A DNA stretch of 64,000 nucleotides from DATARH01 sp963789255 (GTDB lineage: Bacteria > Pseudomonadota > Alphaproteobacteria > ATCC43930 > CGMCC-115725), in NCBI GenBank assembly GCA_963789255.1, contig CAWBJW010000002.1:806001-870000 (forward strand), read 5' to 3'. Every line of letters begins with the position of its first letter. The stretch's first letter is position 1. This document shows, piece after piece, positions 25,735 to 46,707 of the stretch. Below the pieces are notes generated by a model, which was not told the DNA's origin, did no database searches, and worked only from the letters and a program-made list of their open reading frames with translations. The position numbers and the translations under genes were made by a program.

Positions 25735-26565
25735 CTATCTCGATTGCTGGCGGCGGCGGACGATCAGCCGGTCCGTCGCCTTGTTCTGTCGGGTCTTCTT
25801 GCCCTTGGTCGGCTTGCCCCACGGGGTGACCGGATGGCGTCCGCCCGAGGTCTTGCCTTCGCCGCCGCCATGCGGATGGTCGATCGGGTTCATCGCCACG
25901 CCGCGCACCGAGGGTCGCCGGCCGAGCCAGCGATTGCGGCCGGCCTTGCCGATCACGATGTTCTGATGATCGGGGTTCGACACGGCGCCGATCGTCGCCC
26001 GGCATTCGCCGCGCACCATGCGCACTTCGCCCGAGGCCATGCGCAACAGCGCATAACCCTGATCGCGCCCGACCAGCTGAACATAGGTCCCGGCCGAGCG
26101 GGCGATCTGGCCGCCCTTGCCCGGCTTCATCTCGACATTGTGGACGATCGTGCCAGGCGGCATGTTCCGCAGCGGCATGGCGTTGCCGGGCTTGACATCG
26201 ACCCGCTCGCCCGACACGACGCTGTCGCCGGGCCGCAGCCGCTGCGGCGCCAGGATGTAGGATTGCTCGCCGTCGGGATAGCGAATGAGGGCGATGAACG
26301 CGGTGCGGTTGGGATCGTATTCGAGCCGCTCGACCGATGCCGGCGCATCATCCTTGATCCGCTTGAAGTCGACGATCCGGTAACGCCGCTTATGCCCGCC
26401 GCCGCGCCAGCGCATCGTCGTCCGGCCGGTGTTGTTGCGCCCGCCCTTTTGCCGCAAGCCTTCGGTCAGCGCCTTGACCGGCTTGCCCTTCCATAGTTCG
26501 CCCCGGTCGACGATGACGAGGTGACGTTGCGAGGGGGTGGTCGGATTGAAGGTTTTGAGCGCCAT
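25735..26565 (-). CDS. rplB: 50S ribosomal protein L2
   Basis: 276 residues: MALKTFNPTTPSQRHLVIVD, GRNNTGRTTMRWRGGGHKR, and the highly conserved C-terminal MNPIDHPHGGGEGKTSGGRHPVTPWGKPT block containing the His needed at the peptidyl transferase centre. Lies between rplW and rpsS. Confidence 0.98.
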   Translation of the reverse strand: MALKTFNPTTPSQRHLVIVDRGELWKGKPVKALTEGLRQKGGRNNTGRTTMRWRGGGHKRRYRIVDFKRIKDDAPASVERLEYDPNRTAFIALIRYPDGEQSYILAPQRLRPGDSVVSGERVDVKPGNAMPLRNMPPGTIVHNVEMKPGKGGQIARSAGTYVQLVGRDQGYALLRMASGEVRMVRGECRATIGAVSNPDHQNIVIGKAGRNRWLGRRPSVRGVAMNPIDHPHGGGEGKTSGGRHPVTPWGKPTKGKKTRQNKATDRLIVRRRQQSR

Positions 26566-26569
26566 CGCC

Positions 26570-26902
26570 TTAAATCCCCGTGGTCACGTCGACCCGCGAG
26601 CCTTCGGCCAGCGTGACGATCGCCTTCTTGTAGTCGGAGCGGCGCCCGGGGCGGCCGCGGACGCGCTTCATTTTGCCCTCGACGCGGATCGTGTTGACCG
26701 CCTCGACCTTGACCGCGAACAACCCCTCGACCGCCGCCTTGACCTCGCGCTTGGTGGCATCGAGCGCAACCCGGAAGATCACCTGGTTGTGCTCCGAGGC
26801 GGCGGTTGCTTTTTCGGTGATCACCGGGGCGCGGATGATGTCGTACATCTGCTGCCGGGTGAGCCGCGTCGTTACCCGCGGAATGACGCGAAATCGGCTC
26901 AT
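26570..26902 (-). CDS. rplW: 50S ribosomal protein L23
   Basis: 110 residues as drawn; the core begins MYDIIRAPVITEKATAASEHN and contains VFRVALDATKREVKAAVE and GRPGRRSDYKKAIVTL. An internal ATG at 26848 would give the more typical length of about 92-95 residues; neither start has a clear ribosome site. L23 docks trigger factor, SRP and SecY at the tunnel exit. Confidence 0.92.
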   Translation of the reverse strand: MSRFRVIPRVTTRLTRQQMYDIIRAPVITEKATAASEHNQVIFRVALDATKREVKAAVEGLFAVKVEAVNTIRVEGKMKRVRGRPGRRSDYKKAIVTLAEGSRVDVTTGI

Positions 26903-26912
26903 TTTAGTGGAC

Positions 26913-27533
26913 TCATTTGAGGCGGGCCTCGAGTTGTTGCGCCCCCTCGCGCGTCAATACCAGCGTATCGCGGCGCAAGATGTCGTAGACGTTGGCACCC
27001 TGCTGCGGCAGCACGTCGACCCTGGGCAGGTTGCGCGCGGCGCGGGCAAACCCCTCATCGACCGTGGTGCCGTCGATGATCAGCACCGACTCCCAGCCGA
27101 GCGCGTTAAACCGCTCCTGCAACGCCTTGGTCTTGGCTTCGTCGAGCTTGGCGGCATCGATGACGACCAGCTTGCCTTCGGCCTGCTTGGCCGACAGCGC
27201 CGTCTTGAGGCCGAGCCGGCGCACCTTCTTCTGCAGATCGAATTCATGGCTGCGCACGACCGGGCCAAAGATCACCGCGCCGCCGCGAAATTGCGGCGAG
27301 CGCAGGCTGCCCTGGCGCGCCCGCCCGGTGCCTTTCTGCTTGTACGGCTTCTTGGTCGTGCCGCTGATGTCGCTGATGCCCTTCGCTTTGTGCGTGCCGG
27401 CCCGGCGTTTGGCGAGTTGCCAGCTGACGACGCGGGCGAGGATGTCGCGGCGCAGCGGCAGACCAAACACCTCGTCGGCGAGCTCGATATCGCCGACCTC
27501 CTGATTGTCGAGGTTGCGCACGGTCAGCTTCAT
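26913..27533 (-). CDS. rplD: 50S ribosomal protein L4
   Basis: 206 residues: MKLTVRNLDNQEVGDIELAD, the long tunnel loop KPYKQKGTGRARQGSLRSPQ with GGAVIFGPVVRS, and VLIIDGTTVDE. In E. coli L4 represses the S10 operon. Overlaps rplC by four bases. Confidence 0.97.
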   Translation of the reverse strand: MKLTVRNLDNQEVGDIELADEVFGLPLRRDILARVVSWQLAKRRAGTHKAKGISDISGTTKKPYKQKGTGRARQGSLRSPQFRGGAVIFGPVVRSHEFDLQKKVRRLGLKTALSAKQAEGKLVVIDAAKLDEAKTKALQERFNALGWESVLIIDGTTVDEGFARAARNLPRVDVLPQQGANVYDILRRDTLVLTREGAQQLEARLK

Positions 27534-28249
27534 GGCGCGGCTTCCTCGGCTGCGGCAGCCGGCGCCGCGATTTCCTCGCTGCGCAGCGCCGCCGGGAACG
27601 GCAGGGCGTCAGGCGGCTTGCGTTTGACGGCGTCCTTGACCAGAACATAGCCCTTCTCGCTGCCCGGCACCGAGCCCTTGACCAGCAACAGGCCGCGCGC
27701 GGCATCGGCAACGACGATCTCGAGGCTCTGCGTCGTCACCCGCTCGGCGCCGAGATGACCGGCCATCTTCTTGTTCTTGAAGGTCTTGCCCGGCGATTGC
27801 CGCTGACCGGTCGAACCGAGGCTGCGGTGCGAGACCGAGACGCCGTGGGTCGCGCGCAAGCCGTGGAAATTGTGCCGCTTCATCCCTCCGGCGAAACCCT
27901 TGCCGATGCTGGTGCCGGTCACATCGACATATTGGCCGGGAAGGAAATGGGCCGCGGTGATCTCCGCCCCGACCGCGACCAGCGCATCTTCGGAGACGCG
28001 GAATTCGGCCAGCTTCGCCTTCGGTTCGACCTTGGCTTTGGCGAAATGCCCGCGCTGCGGCTTCGTCACGTTCTTGACCTTGGCGCTGCCGACCCCGAGC
28101 TGCACGGCGGTGTACCCGTCTTTGTCCTGGGTCCGCTGCGCCACGACCTGGCAATTGTCGACGCGCAGCACCGTCACCGCGACATGGTTGCCCTCGTCGG
28201 TGAACACCCGGGTCATGCCGAGCTTTTGCGCGATCAGACCGGTCCGCAT
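27530..28249 (-). CDS. rplC: 50S ribosomal protein L3
   Basis: 239 residues: MRTGLIAQKLGMTRVFTDEG, GTSIGKGFAGGMKRHNFHG, THGVSVSHRSLGSTGQRQSPG and KKMAGHLGAERVTTQ. The GQ motif methylated by PrmB is present. The C-terminal Ala-rich tail (ending AAAEEAAP) extends beyond the family core, as in other alphaproteobacteria. Confidence 0.97.
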   Translation of the reverse strand: MRTGLIAQKLGMTRVFTDEGNHVAVTVLRVDNCQVVAQRTQDKDGYTAVQLGVGSAKVKNVTKPQRGHFAKAKVEPKAKLAEFRVSEDALVAVGAEITAAHFLPGQYVDVTGTSIGKGFAGGMKRHNFHGLRATHGVSVSHRSLGSTGQRQSPGKTFKNKKMAGHLGAERVTTQSLEIVVADAARGLLLVKGSVPGSEKGYVLVKDAVKRKPPDALPFPAALRSEEIAAPAAAAEEAAP

Positions 28250-28258
28250 CCCGGCCCC

Positions 28259-28567
28259 CTAGAGCTTGATCTCAACGTCGACGCCGGCGGCAAGATCGAG
28301 CTTCATCAAGGCATCGACGGTTTGCGGCGTCGGATCGACGATGTCGAGCACCCGTTTGTGCGTGCGGATCTCGAACTGCTCGCGCGATTTTTTGTCGACA
28401 TGCGGCGAACGCAGCACGGTGAACTTCTCGATCTTGGTCGGCAGCGGGATCGGGCCGCGCACCCGCGCCCCGGTCCGCTTGGCCGTATTGACGATCTCGC
28501 TCGTCGACTGATCGAGCACGCGATGATCGTACGCCCGAAGGCGAATTCTTATGTTCTGGTTGTCCAT
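28259..28567 (-). CDS. rpsJ: 30S ribosomal protein S10 (NusE)
   Basis: 102 residues from ATG 28567: MDNQNIRIRLRAYDHRVLDQ, GPIPLPTKIEKFTVLRSPH and FEIRTHKRVLDIVDP. It also acts as NusE in antitermination. Because of the frameshift in the upstream tuf copy, reading continues in one frame from tuf into this gene, but this ATG and size match the family exactly. Confidence 0.96.
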   Translation of the reverse strand: MDNQNIRIRLRAYDHRVLDQSTSEIVNTAKRTGARVRGPIPLPTKIEKFTVLRSPHVDKKSREQFEIRTHKRVLDIVDPTPQTVDALMKLDLAAGVDVEIKL

Positions 28568-28592
28568 CTGGCGTTCCCGCTGTGCTCTGTTG

Positions 28593-29782
<1,190 letters not shown>

Positions 29783-29818
29783 CGCTTTTCTCCAATTACT
29801 CCCGGCCGAGCAGCAGCA

Positions 29819-31895
<2,077 letters not shown>

Positions 31896-31995
31896 GACCA
31901 ATACTCCGGCGGCGCCGCGCGCCGCACCGATTGCAACTGTTCCCGGGCCGGCCCCCACCCTGATCCCGGGCCGAACGTCGCCGGTGATCCGTGCG

Positions 31996-32466
31996 CTACC
32001 AGCGATAGTGCGAAAACGCCTTGTTGGCATCGGCCATCCGATGCGTGTCTTCGCGCTTTTTGACCGCGACCCCGCGATTGTTGGAGGCGTCGAGCAACTC
32101 GCCCGAGAGCCGTTCCTCCATCGTGTTTTCCGAGCGCCCGCGCGACGATGAGATCAGCCAGCGGATCGCCAGCGCCTGACTGCGGTCGGGGCGGACCTCG
32201 ACCGGGACCTGATAGGTTGCGCCGCCGACGCGGCGCGAGCGGACTTCGACCGACGGACGCACATTGGTCAGCGCCTCGTGAAACACCCGGATCGGATCCT
32301 GCCCGCTGCGCTTCTGGATGCGGTCGAAGGCGCCGTAGACGATACGCTCGGCGACCGATTTCTTGCCCTCATGCATCAGGCAGTTCATGAATTTCGTCAG
32401 GACGCTGTCGCCGAATTTGGGATCCGGCTGGACTTCGCGCTTGATGGCGGCACGGCGGCGCGACAT
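31996..32466 (-). CDS. rpsG: 30S ribosomal protein S7
   Basis: 156 residues from ATG 32466: MSRRRAAIKREVQPDPKFGD, KFMNCLMHEGKKSVAERIVY, NVRPSVEVRSRRVGGATYQVP and the end NKAFSHYRW. It binds the 3' major domain of 16S rRNA at the E site. A 100-base spacer before fusA holds nothing recognisable. Confidence 0.97.
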   Translation of the reverse strand: MSRRRAAIKREVQPDPKFGDSVLTKFMNCLMHEGKKSVAERIVYGAFDRIQKRSGQDPIRVFHEALTNVRPSVEVRSRRVGGATYQVPVEVRPDRSQALAIRWLISSSRGRSENTMEERLSGELLDASNNRGVAVKKREDTHRMADANKAFSHYRW

Positions 32467-32477
32467 CGCTCCCCTCC

Positions 32478-32849
32478 CTACTTCGGGCGCTTGGCGCCGT
32501 ATTTCGAGCGGCGCTGACGCCGGTCCTTGACGCCCTGGGTGTCGTGCGTGCCGCGGATGATGTGATAGCGCACCCCGGGCAGATCCTTGACCCGGCCGCC
32601 GCGGATCAGCACCACCGAGTGCTCCTGCAAATTGTGGCCCTCGCCGGGGATGTAGCTTGTCACCTCGAACCCGTTGGTGAGGCGCACGCGCGCGACCTTG
32701 CGCAGCGCCGAGTTGGGCTTCTTCGGCGTCGTCGTGTAGACGCGCGTGCACACACCGCGCTTCTGCGGGCACTGCTCCATCGCCGGCACCTTGTTGCGGG
32801 CCGCCTGCCATACCCGCGGCTTGCGGATCAGCTGATTTATTGTCGGCAT
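32478..32849 (-). CDS. rpsL: 30S ribosomal protein S12
   Basis: 123 residues: MPTINQLIRKPRVWQAARNK, RVYTTTPKKPNSALRKVARV and IRGGRVKDLPGVRYHIIRG. Lysines in PKKPNSA and VKDLPG are the wild-type, streptomycin-sensitive residues. First gene of the str operon; 11 bases before rpsG. Confidence 0.97.
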   Translation of the reverse strand: MPTINQLIRKPRVWQAARNKVPAMEQCPQKRGVCTRVYTTTPKKPNSALRKVARVRLTNGFEVTSYIPGEGHNLQEHSVVLIRGGRVKDLPGVRYHIIRGTHDTQGVKDRRQRRSKYGAKRPK

Positions 32850-32978
32850 CCTCACCACCCTCGTCGAACGGCTACCGCCCGACCGCTTAAACGCGCGCCG
32901 GGCGGGATTGTCTTTCTGCCCACTGAATTCACGCCCTCTCGCAAGAGCGCTGTGCCACTTTGCCGAACCGGCTGCGTT

Positions 32979-33033
32979 TAGGTGGCATCCTACCGCCAGC
33001 CGCGAAGCGCCGGATACTAGGGATGCCACCCTA
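32979..33033. repeat. GGTGGCATCC inverted repeat upstream of rpsL
   Basis: Left arm TAGGTGGCATCCTA (32979-32992) pairs with right arm TAGGGATGCCACCCTA (33018-33033) with two bulges, enclosing about 25 bases. It would form a stable stem in RNA from either strand. Confidence 0.55.
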
Positions 33034-33064
33034 CCGGGTCAAGCGGAATACCCCGCCCGCATAC

Positions 33065-33150
33065 CGTCATTGCGAGCGAGGCGAGGCAATCTCGCCCCAA
33101 TCGTGCCCGTTACCGTCGGGATCGCTTCGTCGCCGCACCCCGCGCAATTA
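33065..33150. repeat. GTCATTGCGAGCG-type dispersed palindrome
   Basis: Left arm GTCATTGCGAGCGAGGCGA with GCAATCTCG; right arm GGATCGCTTCGTCGCC then CGCGCAATTAC, an imperfect reverse complement. It belongs to the same broad class as the half element at 8453-8493. Confidence 0.55.
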
Positions 33151-33165
33151 CAGTGTAAGGGCGGC

Positions 33166-37346
<4,181 letters not shown>

Positions 37347-37472
37347 CGAGGACCCCTCTCGAACTGACCGTTGGCTGGGCCGCACGCGAATTACCGCGCC
37401 GCCCCCACCCGGCATCGGGCCGGCTTCGCCGCCCCCTTATTTTCCTGTCAAACACAGGCGATCTGCAGACCA

Positions 37473-41656
<4,184 letters not shown>

Positions 41657-41733
41657 TTATGTCCCTCGCTGTGGGCCGCGTCCCCATGGATTGAGAGGGC
41701 GAGGCCCGAATTCCCTAATGCCGTCGCGCCGCA

Positions 41734-41758
41734 CCGCCGGATCGACGGATTCCGGCGG
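41734..41758 (-). promoter_or_regulatory. hairpin in the rplL-rpoB spacer
   Basis: CCGCCGGA (41734-41741) pairs perfectly with TCCGGCGG (41751-41758) over a nine-base loop, in the 233-base gap between rplL and rpoB. E. coli has an attenuator and RNase III site in the same gap. There is no U-run here, so partial termination or processing is only an inference from position. Confidence 0.45.
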
Positions 41759-41889
41759 CACGCGGCTGACGCGTGTTTCCCGACGCCAACGCCGGGCGTG
41801 CGACACCCGTCGCACCCCGGTTCGGTAATCTCGATTTGGGCGCGGTGCCCGGCGGCAACCGCGGCGCGCTGCAGAAGGTCGTGGCAGAC

Positions 41890-42264
41890 CTACCTTATTT
41901 CGACAGTCGCACCCGCATCTTCAAGCTGCTTTTTGATTTTTGCCGCCTCTTCCTTGTTGACGCCTTCCTTGACCGGCTTCGGCGCCGCCTCGACGAGATC
42001 CTTGGCTTCCTTGAGGCCGAGCTGCGTCAGCGCCCGTACCTCTTTGATGACATTGACCTTCTTTTCGCCGATCGTGGCCAGGATGACGTCGAACTCGGTC
42101 TTTTCGGCGACCGCCTCGGCAACCGGTGCCGCGGCGCCCGCCGCGACCGCGACCGGCGCCGCGGCCGACACGCCCCATTTCTCCTCCAGCATCTTTGCCA
42201 GCTCTGCCGCTTCGATCACGGTCAACGACGACAGATCGTCGACGAGCCTTGCCAGTTCAGCCAT
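41890..42264 (-). CDS. rplL: 50S ribosomal protein L7/L12
   Basis: 124 residues: N-terminal dimerisation domain MAELARLVDDLSSLTVIEAA, an Ala/Val-rich hinge (about 35-52), and the C-terminal factor-binding domain EKTEFDVILATIGEKKVNVI with GLKEAKDLVEAAPKPVKEG. Recruits translation GTPases through L10. 91 bases after the rplJ stop. Confidence 0.97.
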   Translation of the reverse strand: MAELARLVDDLSSLTVIEAAELAKMLEEKWGVSAAAPVAVAAGAAAPVAEAVAEKTEFDVILATIGEKKVNVIKEVRALTQLGLKEAKDLVEAAPKPVKEGVNKEEAAKIKKQLEDAGATVEIR

Positions 42265-42355
42265 GTTGCTACTCCCGATTGTGCCGTAACGGCTTGCTTT
42301 GCATGAATTCCCTCCGCCCGGCTAGGCGGCCTCGTCCTTCCCGGCCCCGCTTTTC

Positions 42356-42858
42356 TCAGAGTAGGCGCGCGAGCACCCGCGCGAGCTGGCCGCCAGGCGT
42401 TTGCAACAGCACCGGCGAGCTTGGTTGCCGGCGCGTTGATGAGCCCGATGATCTTGCCGCGCAGCTCGTCGAGCGAGGGCAGAGTCGCGAGCGCCTTCAC
42501 CCCGGCCTGGTCGAGCATCTGGCCCGACAGCCCGCCGCCGACGATCGTCAGCTTGGTGTTGCGGTTGGCATACTCGACCGCCGCCTTCGCCGCCGCGACC
42601 GGATCGCGCGAAAAGGCGATCGCCGTCGGCCCGGTGAACAACGGCGCCAGCGCGGCAAACGGCGTGCCTTCGAGGGCCCGCCGCACCAGCCGGTTCTTGG
42701 TCACCCGATAGCTCGCACCGGCGCTGCGCATCTGGCGCCGCAACTGGGTGACCTCGGCGACCGACAGCCCGGTCTGATGGGTGATCGACGACGCACACCG
42801 TGTCGGCCAGGTCCTGATGCAGGGTCTCGGTCAGCTGTTGCTTTTGCGCTCGGTCCAC
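42356..42858 (-). CDS. rplJ: 50S ribosomal protein L10 (two frameshifts)
   Basis: Start GTG at 42858 has a GGAG site eight bases upstream and gives VDRAQKQQLTETLHQDLADT. The frame breaks near 42785-42790 (VVVTHQTGLSVAEVTQLRRQMR expected across it) and again near 42415-42421, after NAPATKLAG, where it continues QTPGGQLARVLARLL and stops at 42356. Removing one base at each gives 166 residues, typical for L10. Anchors the L7/L12 stalk. Confidence 0.88.
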
Positions 42859-42941
42859 ACTTGGTCTCCACACCCATCCGCCTGTCAGCACCGCCGCGGC
42901 AGCGTCGATGCCGCCGGAGCTGGCGTACCCGGCGGGCGAAA

Positions 42942-43654
42942 TTACGCTCTCGGTTTCCTCGGCGAGGCCGGCGAGACTCGACCTTCACCGCCGGTCCCAT
43001 CGTCGAGCTCAAGCTCACCCGCTTGATGTAGGTGCCCTTGACCCCGCTCGGCTTGCCGCGGGTGATCGCGCCGACAAAGGCGCGCACATTATCGACGAGC
43101 GCGTCGTCCGTAAAGCTCGCTTTGCCGACCCCGGCATGGACGATGCCGGCCTTTTCGGCCCGGAACTCGACCTGGCCGCCCTTCGCCGCCCTGACCGCCT
43201 CGGTGACGTTCTGCGTCACCGTGCCGAGCCGCGGGTTGGGCATCAGCCCGCGCGGTCCCAGGATCTTGCCGAGCCGGCCGACCAGCGCCATCATGTCGGG
43301 CGTGGCGATGGCGCGGTCGAAATCGATCTGCCCGGCTTGCACCTTCTCGGCGAGGTCCTCGGCCCCGACGATATCGGCGCCGGCGGCTTCGGCCTCCTTG
43401 GCGCGGTCGCCGCGCGCGAACACCGCGACCCGCACGGTCTTGCCGGTGCCGTGCGGCAGCATCACCGTGCCGCGCAGGTTCTGGTCGGGCTTCCTCGGGT
43501 CGAGATTGAGATTCATCGCGATCTCGACGGTCTCGTCGAATTTGGCCGAGGCGCGCAATTTGATCTCTTTGACCGCCTCGTCGACGCGCAACGGCGCCGC
43601 CGCGGGGTCGATCCCTTCATACGCCTTGGTCAGCCGCTTGCCGGTTTTGGCCAT
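42942..43654 (-). CDS. rplA: 50S ribosomal protein L1 (probable single-base deletion at 3' end)
   Basis: MAKTGKRLTKAYEGIDPAAA, VDEAVKEIKLRASAKFDETV, GRLGKILGPRGLMPNPRLGT and KGTYIKRVSLSSTMGPAVKV are all in frame. The original frame then runs on into rplJ. Adding one base in GTCGAGTC near 42990 ends the protein at TAA 42942 with VSPASPRKPRA, giving about 237 residues. E. coli L1 is 234 residues and ends soon after SSTMGPG. L1 forms the E-site stalk and in many bacteria represses rplKA. Confidence 0.88.
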
Positions 43655-43674
43655 CGTCGTTCTCCTCCTATACC

Positions 43675-44106
43675 CTATTCCACGACCTCAAGCCCCATCG
43701 AGCGCGCCGAGCCGATAACCATCCGGCACGCCGCGTCGAGATCGTTGGCGTTGAGGTCCTGCATCTTGTTCTCGGCGATCTCGCGGATCTGGGCCATCGT
43801 CACCTGGCCGACCGCGCCGCCCTTGCCGGTCGTCTGCGCGCCCTTCTCGATCCCCGCCGCCTTTTTGAGGAAATAGCCGGCCGGCGGGGTCTTGGTCACG
43901 AAGGTAAAGCTGCGGTCGCCATAGGCGGTGATCACCACCGGGATCGGCATGCCCGGTTCGAGGTTCTGGGTCTGCGCGTTGAACGCCTTGCAGAATTCCA
44001 TGATGTTGAGGCCGCGCTGCCCCAATGCCGGGCCGATCGGCGGCGACGGGTTGGCCTTGCCGGCCGGCACTTGCAACTTGATCATCCCGACAACTTTTTT
44101 CGCCAT
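43675..44106 (-). CDS. rplK: 50S ribosomal protein L11
   Basis: 143 residues: MAKKVVGMIKLQVPAGKANP, the conserved SPPIGPALGQRGLNIMEFCK, FVTKTPPAGYFLKKA and the C-terminal DLDAACRMVIGSARSMGLEV. Binds the GTPase-associated 23S rRNA and senses uncharged tRNA for RelA. First ribosomal gene after nusG. Confidence 0.97.
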   Translation of the reverse strand: MAKKVVGMIKLQVPAGKANPSPPIGPALGQRGLNIMEFCKAFNAQTQNLEPGMPIPVVITAYGDRSFTFVTKTPPAGYFLKKAAGIEKGAQTTGKGGAVGQVTMAQIREIAENKMQDLNANDLDAACRMVIGSARSMGLEVVE

Positions 44107-44149
44107 GACCTACCCTCAGACTGATCCGCTGGCCGAAGTGACCGGCCGC

Positions 44150-44680
44150 TCAGACCTTCTCGACCTGCGAATATTCGAGTTCGACCGGCGTCGCCCGGCC
44201 AAAGATCGAGACCGCGACCTTGATCCGCGACTTCTCCTCGTCGACCTCCTCGACCACGCCGTTGAACGAGGTGAACGGCCCGTCGGAGACGCGCACCTGC
44301 TCGCCGATCTCGAAGGTGATCGACGGCTTCGGCCGTTCGATGCCCTCCTGGACCTGGCGCATGATGCGCGCCGCCTCGTTGTCGGTGATCGGCGTCGGCC
44401 GGCCGCGGCCGCCGAGAAAGCCGGTGACCTTGGCGGTGTTCTTGACGAGGTGCCAGGTCTCGTCGTCGAGGTCCATCTTGACCAGCACATAGCCGGGAAA
44501 GAATTTGCGCTCCGAACTGACCTTCGCGCCGCGCTTCACCTCGACGACCTCCTCGGTCGGCACGAGGATCTGCTCGAAGCGGTCGGCCACGCCCTTCTGC
44601 TCGGCCTGCTCGCGGATCGCGGATGCCACCTTCTTCTCGAACCCGGAATAGACGTGGATCACGTACCAGCGGCTCGCCAT
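44150..44680 (-). CDS. nusG: transcription termination/antitermination factor NusG
   Basis: 176 residues: NGN domain MASRWYVIHVYSGFEKKVAS, LVPTEEVVEVKRG, FFPGYVLVKMDLDDETWHLV, then a C-terminal KOW domain GEQVRVSDGPFTSFNGVVEEVD. Links RNA polymerase to Rho or to S10. Between secE and rplK. Confidence 0.97.
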   Translation of the reverse strand: MASRWYVIHVYSGFEKKVASAIREQAEQKGVADRFEQILVPTEEVVEVKRGAKVSSERKFFPGYVLVKMDLDDETWHLVKNTAKVTGFLGGRGRPTPITDNEAARIMRQVQEGIERPKPSITFEIGEQVRVSDGPFTSFNGVVEEVDEEKSRIKVAVSIFGRATPVELEYSQVEKV

Positions 44681-44698
44681 GCCTCAATGCTCCCGAAC

Positions 44699-44896
44699 CT
44701 AATGGCCGAGCCCGAAGACGAGGCGCACGCCATAGGACAGCACCTGATCGACCAAGAAGAAGAAGGCCGCCGCGATGAACACCATGACAAACACCATCGC
44801 CGTCGTGACCATGGTCTCCTTGCGCGTCGGCCAGGTGACCCGCGACAGTTCCTGGCGAACCTGCTGAACGAATTCGGCGGCGTTGGTCTTGGCCAT
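44699..44896 (-). CDS. secE: protein translocase subunit SecE
   Basis: 65 residues with one membrane helix: MAKTNAAEFVQQVRQELSRV, TWPTRKETMVTTAMVFVMVF, then a hydrophobic span to YGVRLVFGLGH. This is the short one-helix SecE typical outside the gamma class. Clamps SecY in the membrane. Between tRNA-Trp and nusG. Confidence 0.95.
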   Translation of the reverse strand: MAKTNAAEFVQQVRQELSRVTWPTRKETMVTTAMVFVMVFIAAAFFFLVDQVLSYGVRLVFGLGH

Positions 44897-45023
44897 GTCA
44901 GATCAAATCAACCTCATCGGCCGTGGCCGACAGACGCATTACACACGCTATATGGTGACGACGGTACCGCGCCGGCAGGGGCTTCCCGGCCAACCGCCGC
45001 CGTGCCGGGCCGGCGCGCAGGCC

Positions 45024-45099
45024 TGGCAGGAGTGGAGGGGCTCGAACCCCCAACCCCCGGTTTTGGAGACCGGTGCTCTACCAGTTGAGCTACACTCCT
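45024..45099 (-). tRNA. tRNA-Trp (CCA anticodon)
   Basis: Cloverleaf with acceptor AGGAGTG/CACTCCT, D arm GCTC-GAGC, anticodon stem CCGGT/ACCGG around loop CTCCAAA (anticodon CCA), T arm with GGTTCGA. The discriminator G and the 3' CCA are encoded. Placed between tuf and secE as in many alphaproteobacteria. Confidence 0.96.
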
Positions 45100-45135
45100 T
45101 CATCCTGGGGAAATTCGGGGAGAGACCCGCGGCCC

Positions 45136-46326
<1,191 letters not shown>

Positions 46327-46374
46327 CGCTGCGGCTTCCTATCAGAAAGAGAAACACGATTGCGTTGACGCGGC

Positions 46375-46448
<74 letters not shown>

Positions 46449-46525
46449 CTGTCATCTGCTGCGTGCCGACCCGCCGACCACCCCCTCGGTCCGCTGCCCC
46501 AACGAGAAAACACCGCGCGAAGCGC

Positions 46526-46611
46526 TGGTGGAGGGGGTAGGATTCGAACCTACGTAGGCATCCGCCGGCAGATTTACAGTCTGCTGCCTTTAACCACTCG
46601 GCCACCCCTCC
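46526..46611 (-). tRNA. tRNA-Tyr (GTA anticodon)
   Basis: 86-base class II tRNA with long variable arm (CCGGCGGATGCCTACG region). Acceptor GGAGGGG/CCCCTCC, anticodon loop CTGTAAA (GTA), T loop GGTTCGAATCC, encoded CCA. First transcribed element of the tRNA-tuf operon. Confidence 0.96.
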
Positions 46612-46662
46612 GCGATTCGCGAGCCGCCCATCTCGCGCCATCGGGGGCGCCGCGGATCGCGG

Positions 46663-46691
46663 GTCATAGGAGCTTCACCCTGGTTTGTCAA
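46663..46691 (-). promoter_or_regulatory. sigma70-type promoter of the tRNA-Tyr/tRNA-Gly/tuf operon
   Basis: On the minus strand a perfect -35 TTGACA (46691-46686) is followed after 17 bases by TATGAC (46668-46663). Transcription would begin about 45 bases upstream of tRNA-Tyr. It lies just before the divergent rlmB start. Confidence 0.75.
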
Positions 46692-46707
46692 CACGCCGAG
46701 GCCCGAG

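Larger units (their letters stand above)
32850..33165. other. rpoC-rpsL spacer with two repeat elements
   Basis: 316 bases without a gene. It contains an inverted repeat at 32979-33033 (TAGGTGGCATCCTA opposite TAGGGATGCCACCCTA) and a GTCATTGCGAGCG-type palindrome at 33065-33150. A str-operon promoter is expected here on the minus strand, but I find no convincing -35/-10 pair. Confidence 0.55.
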
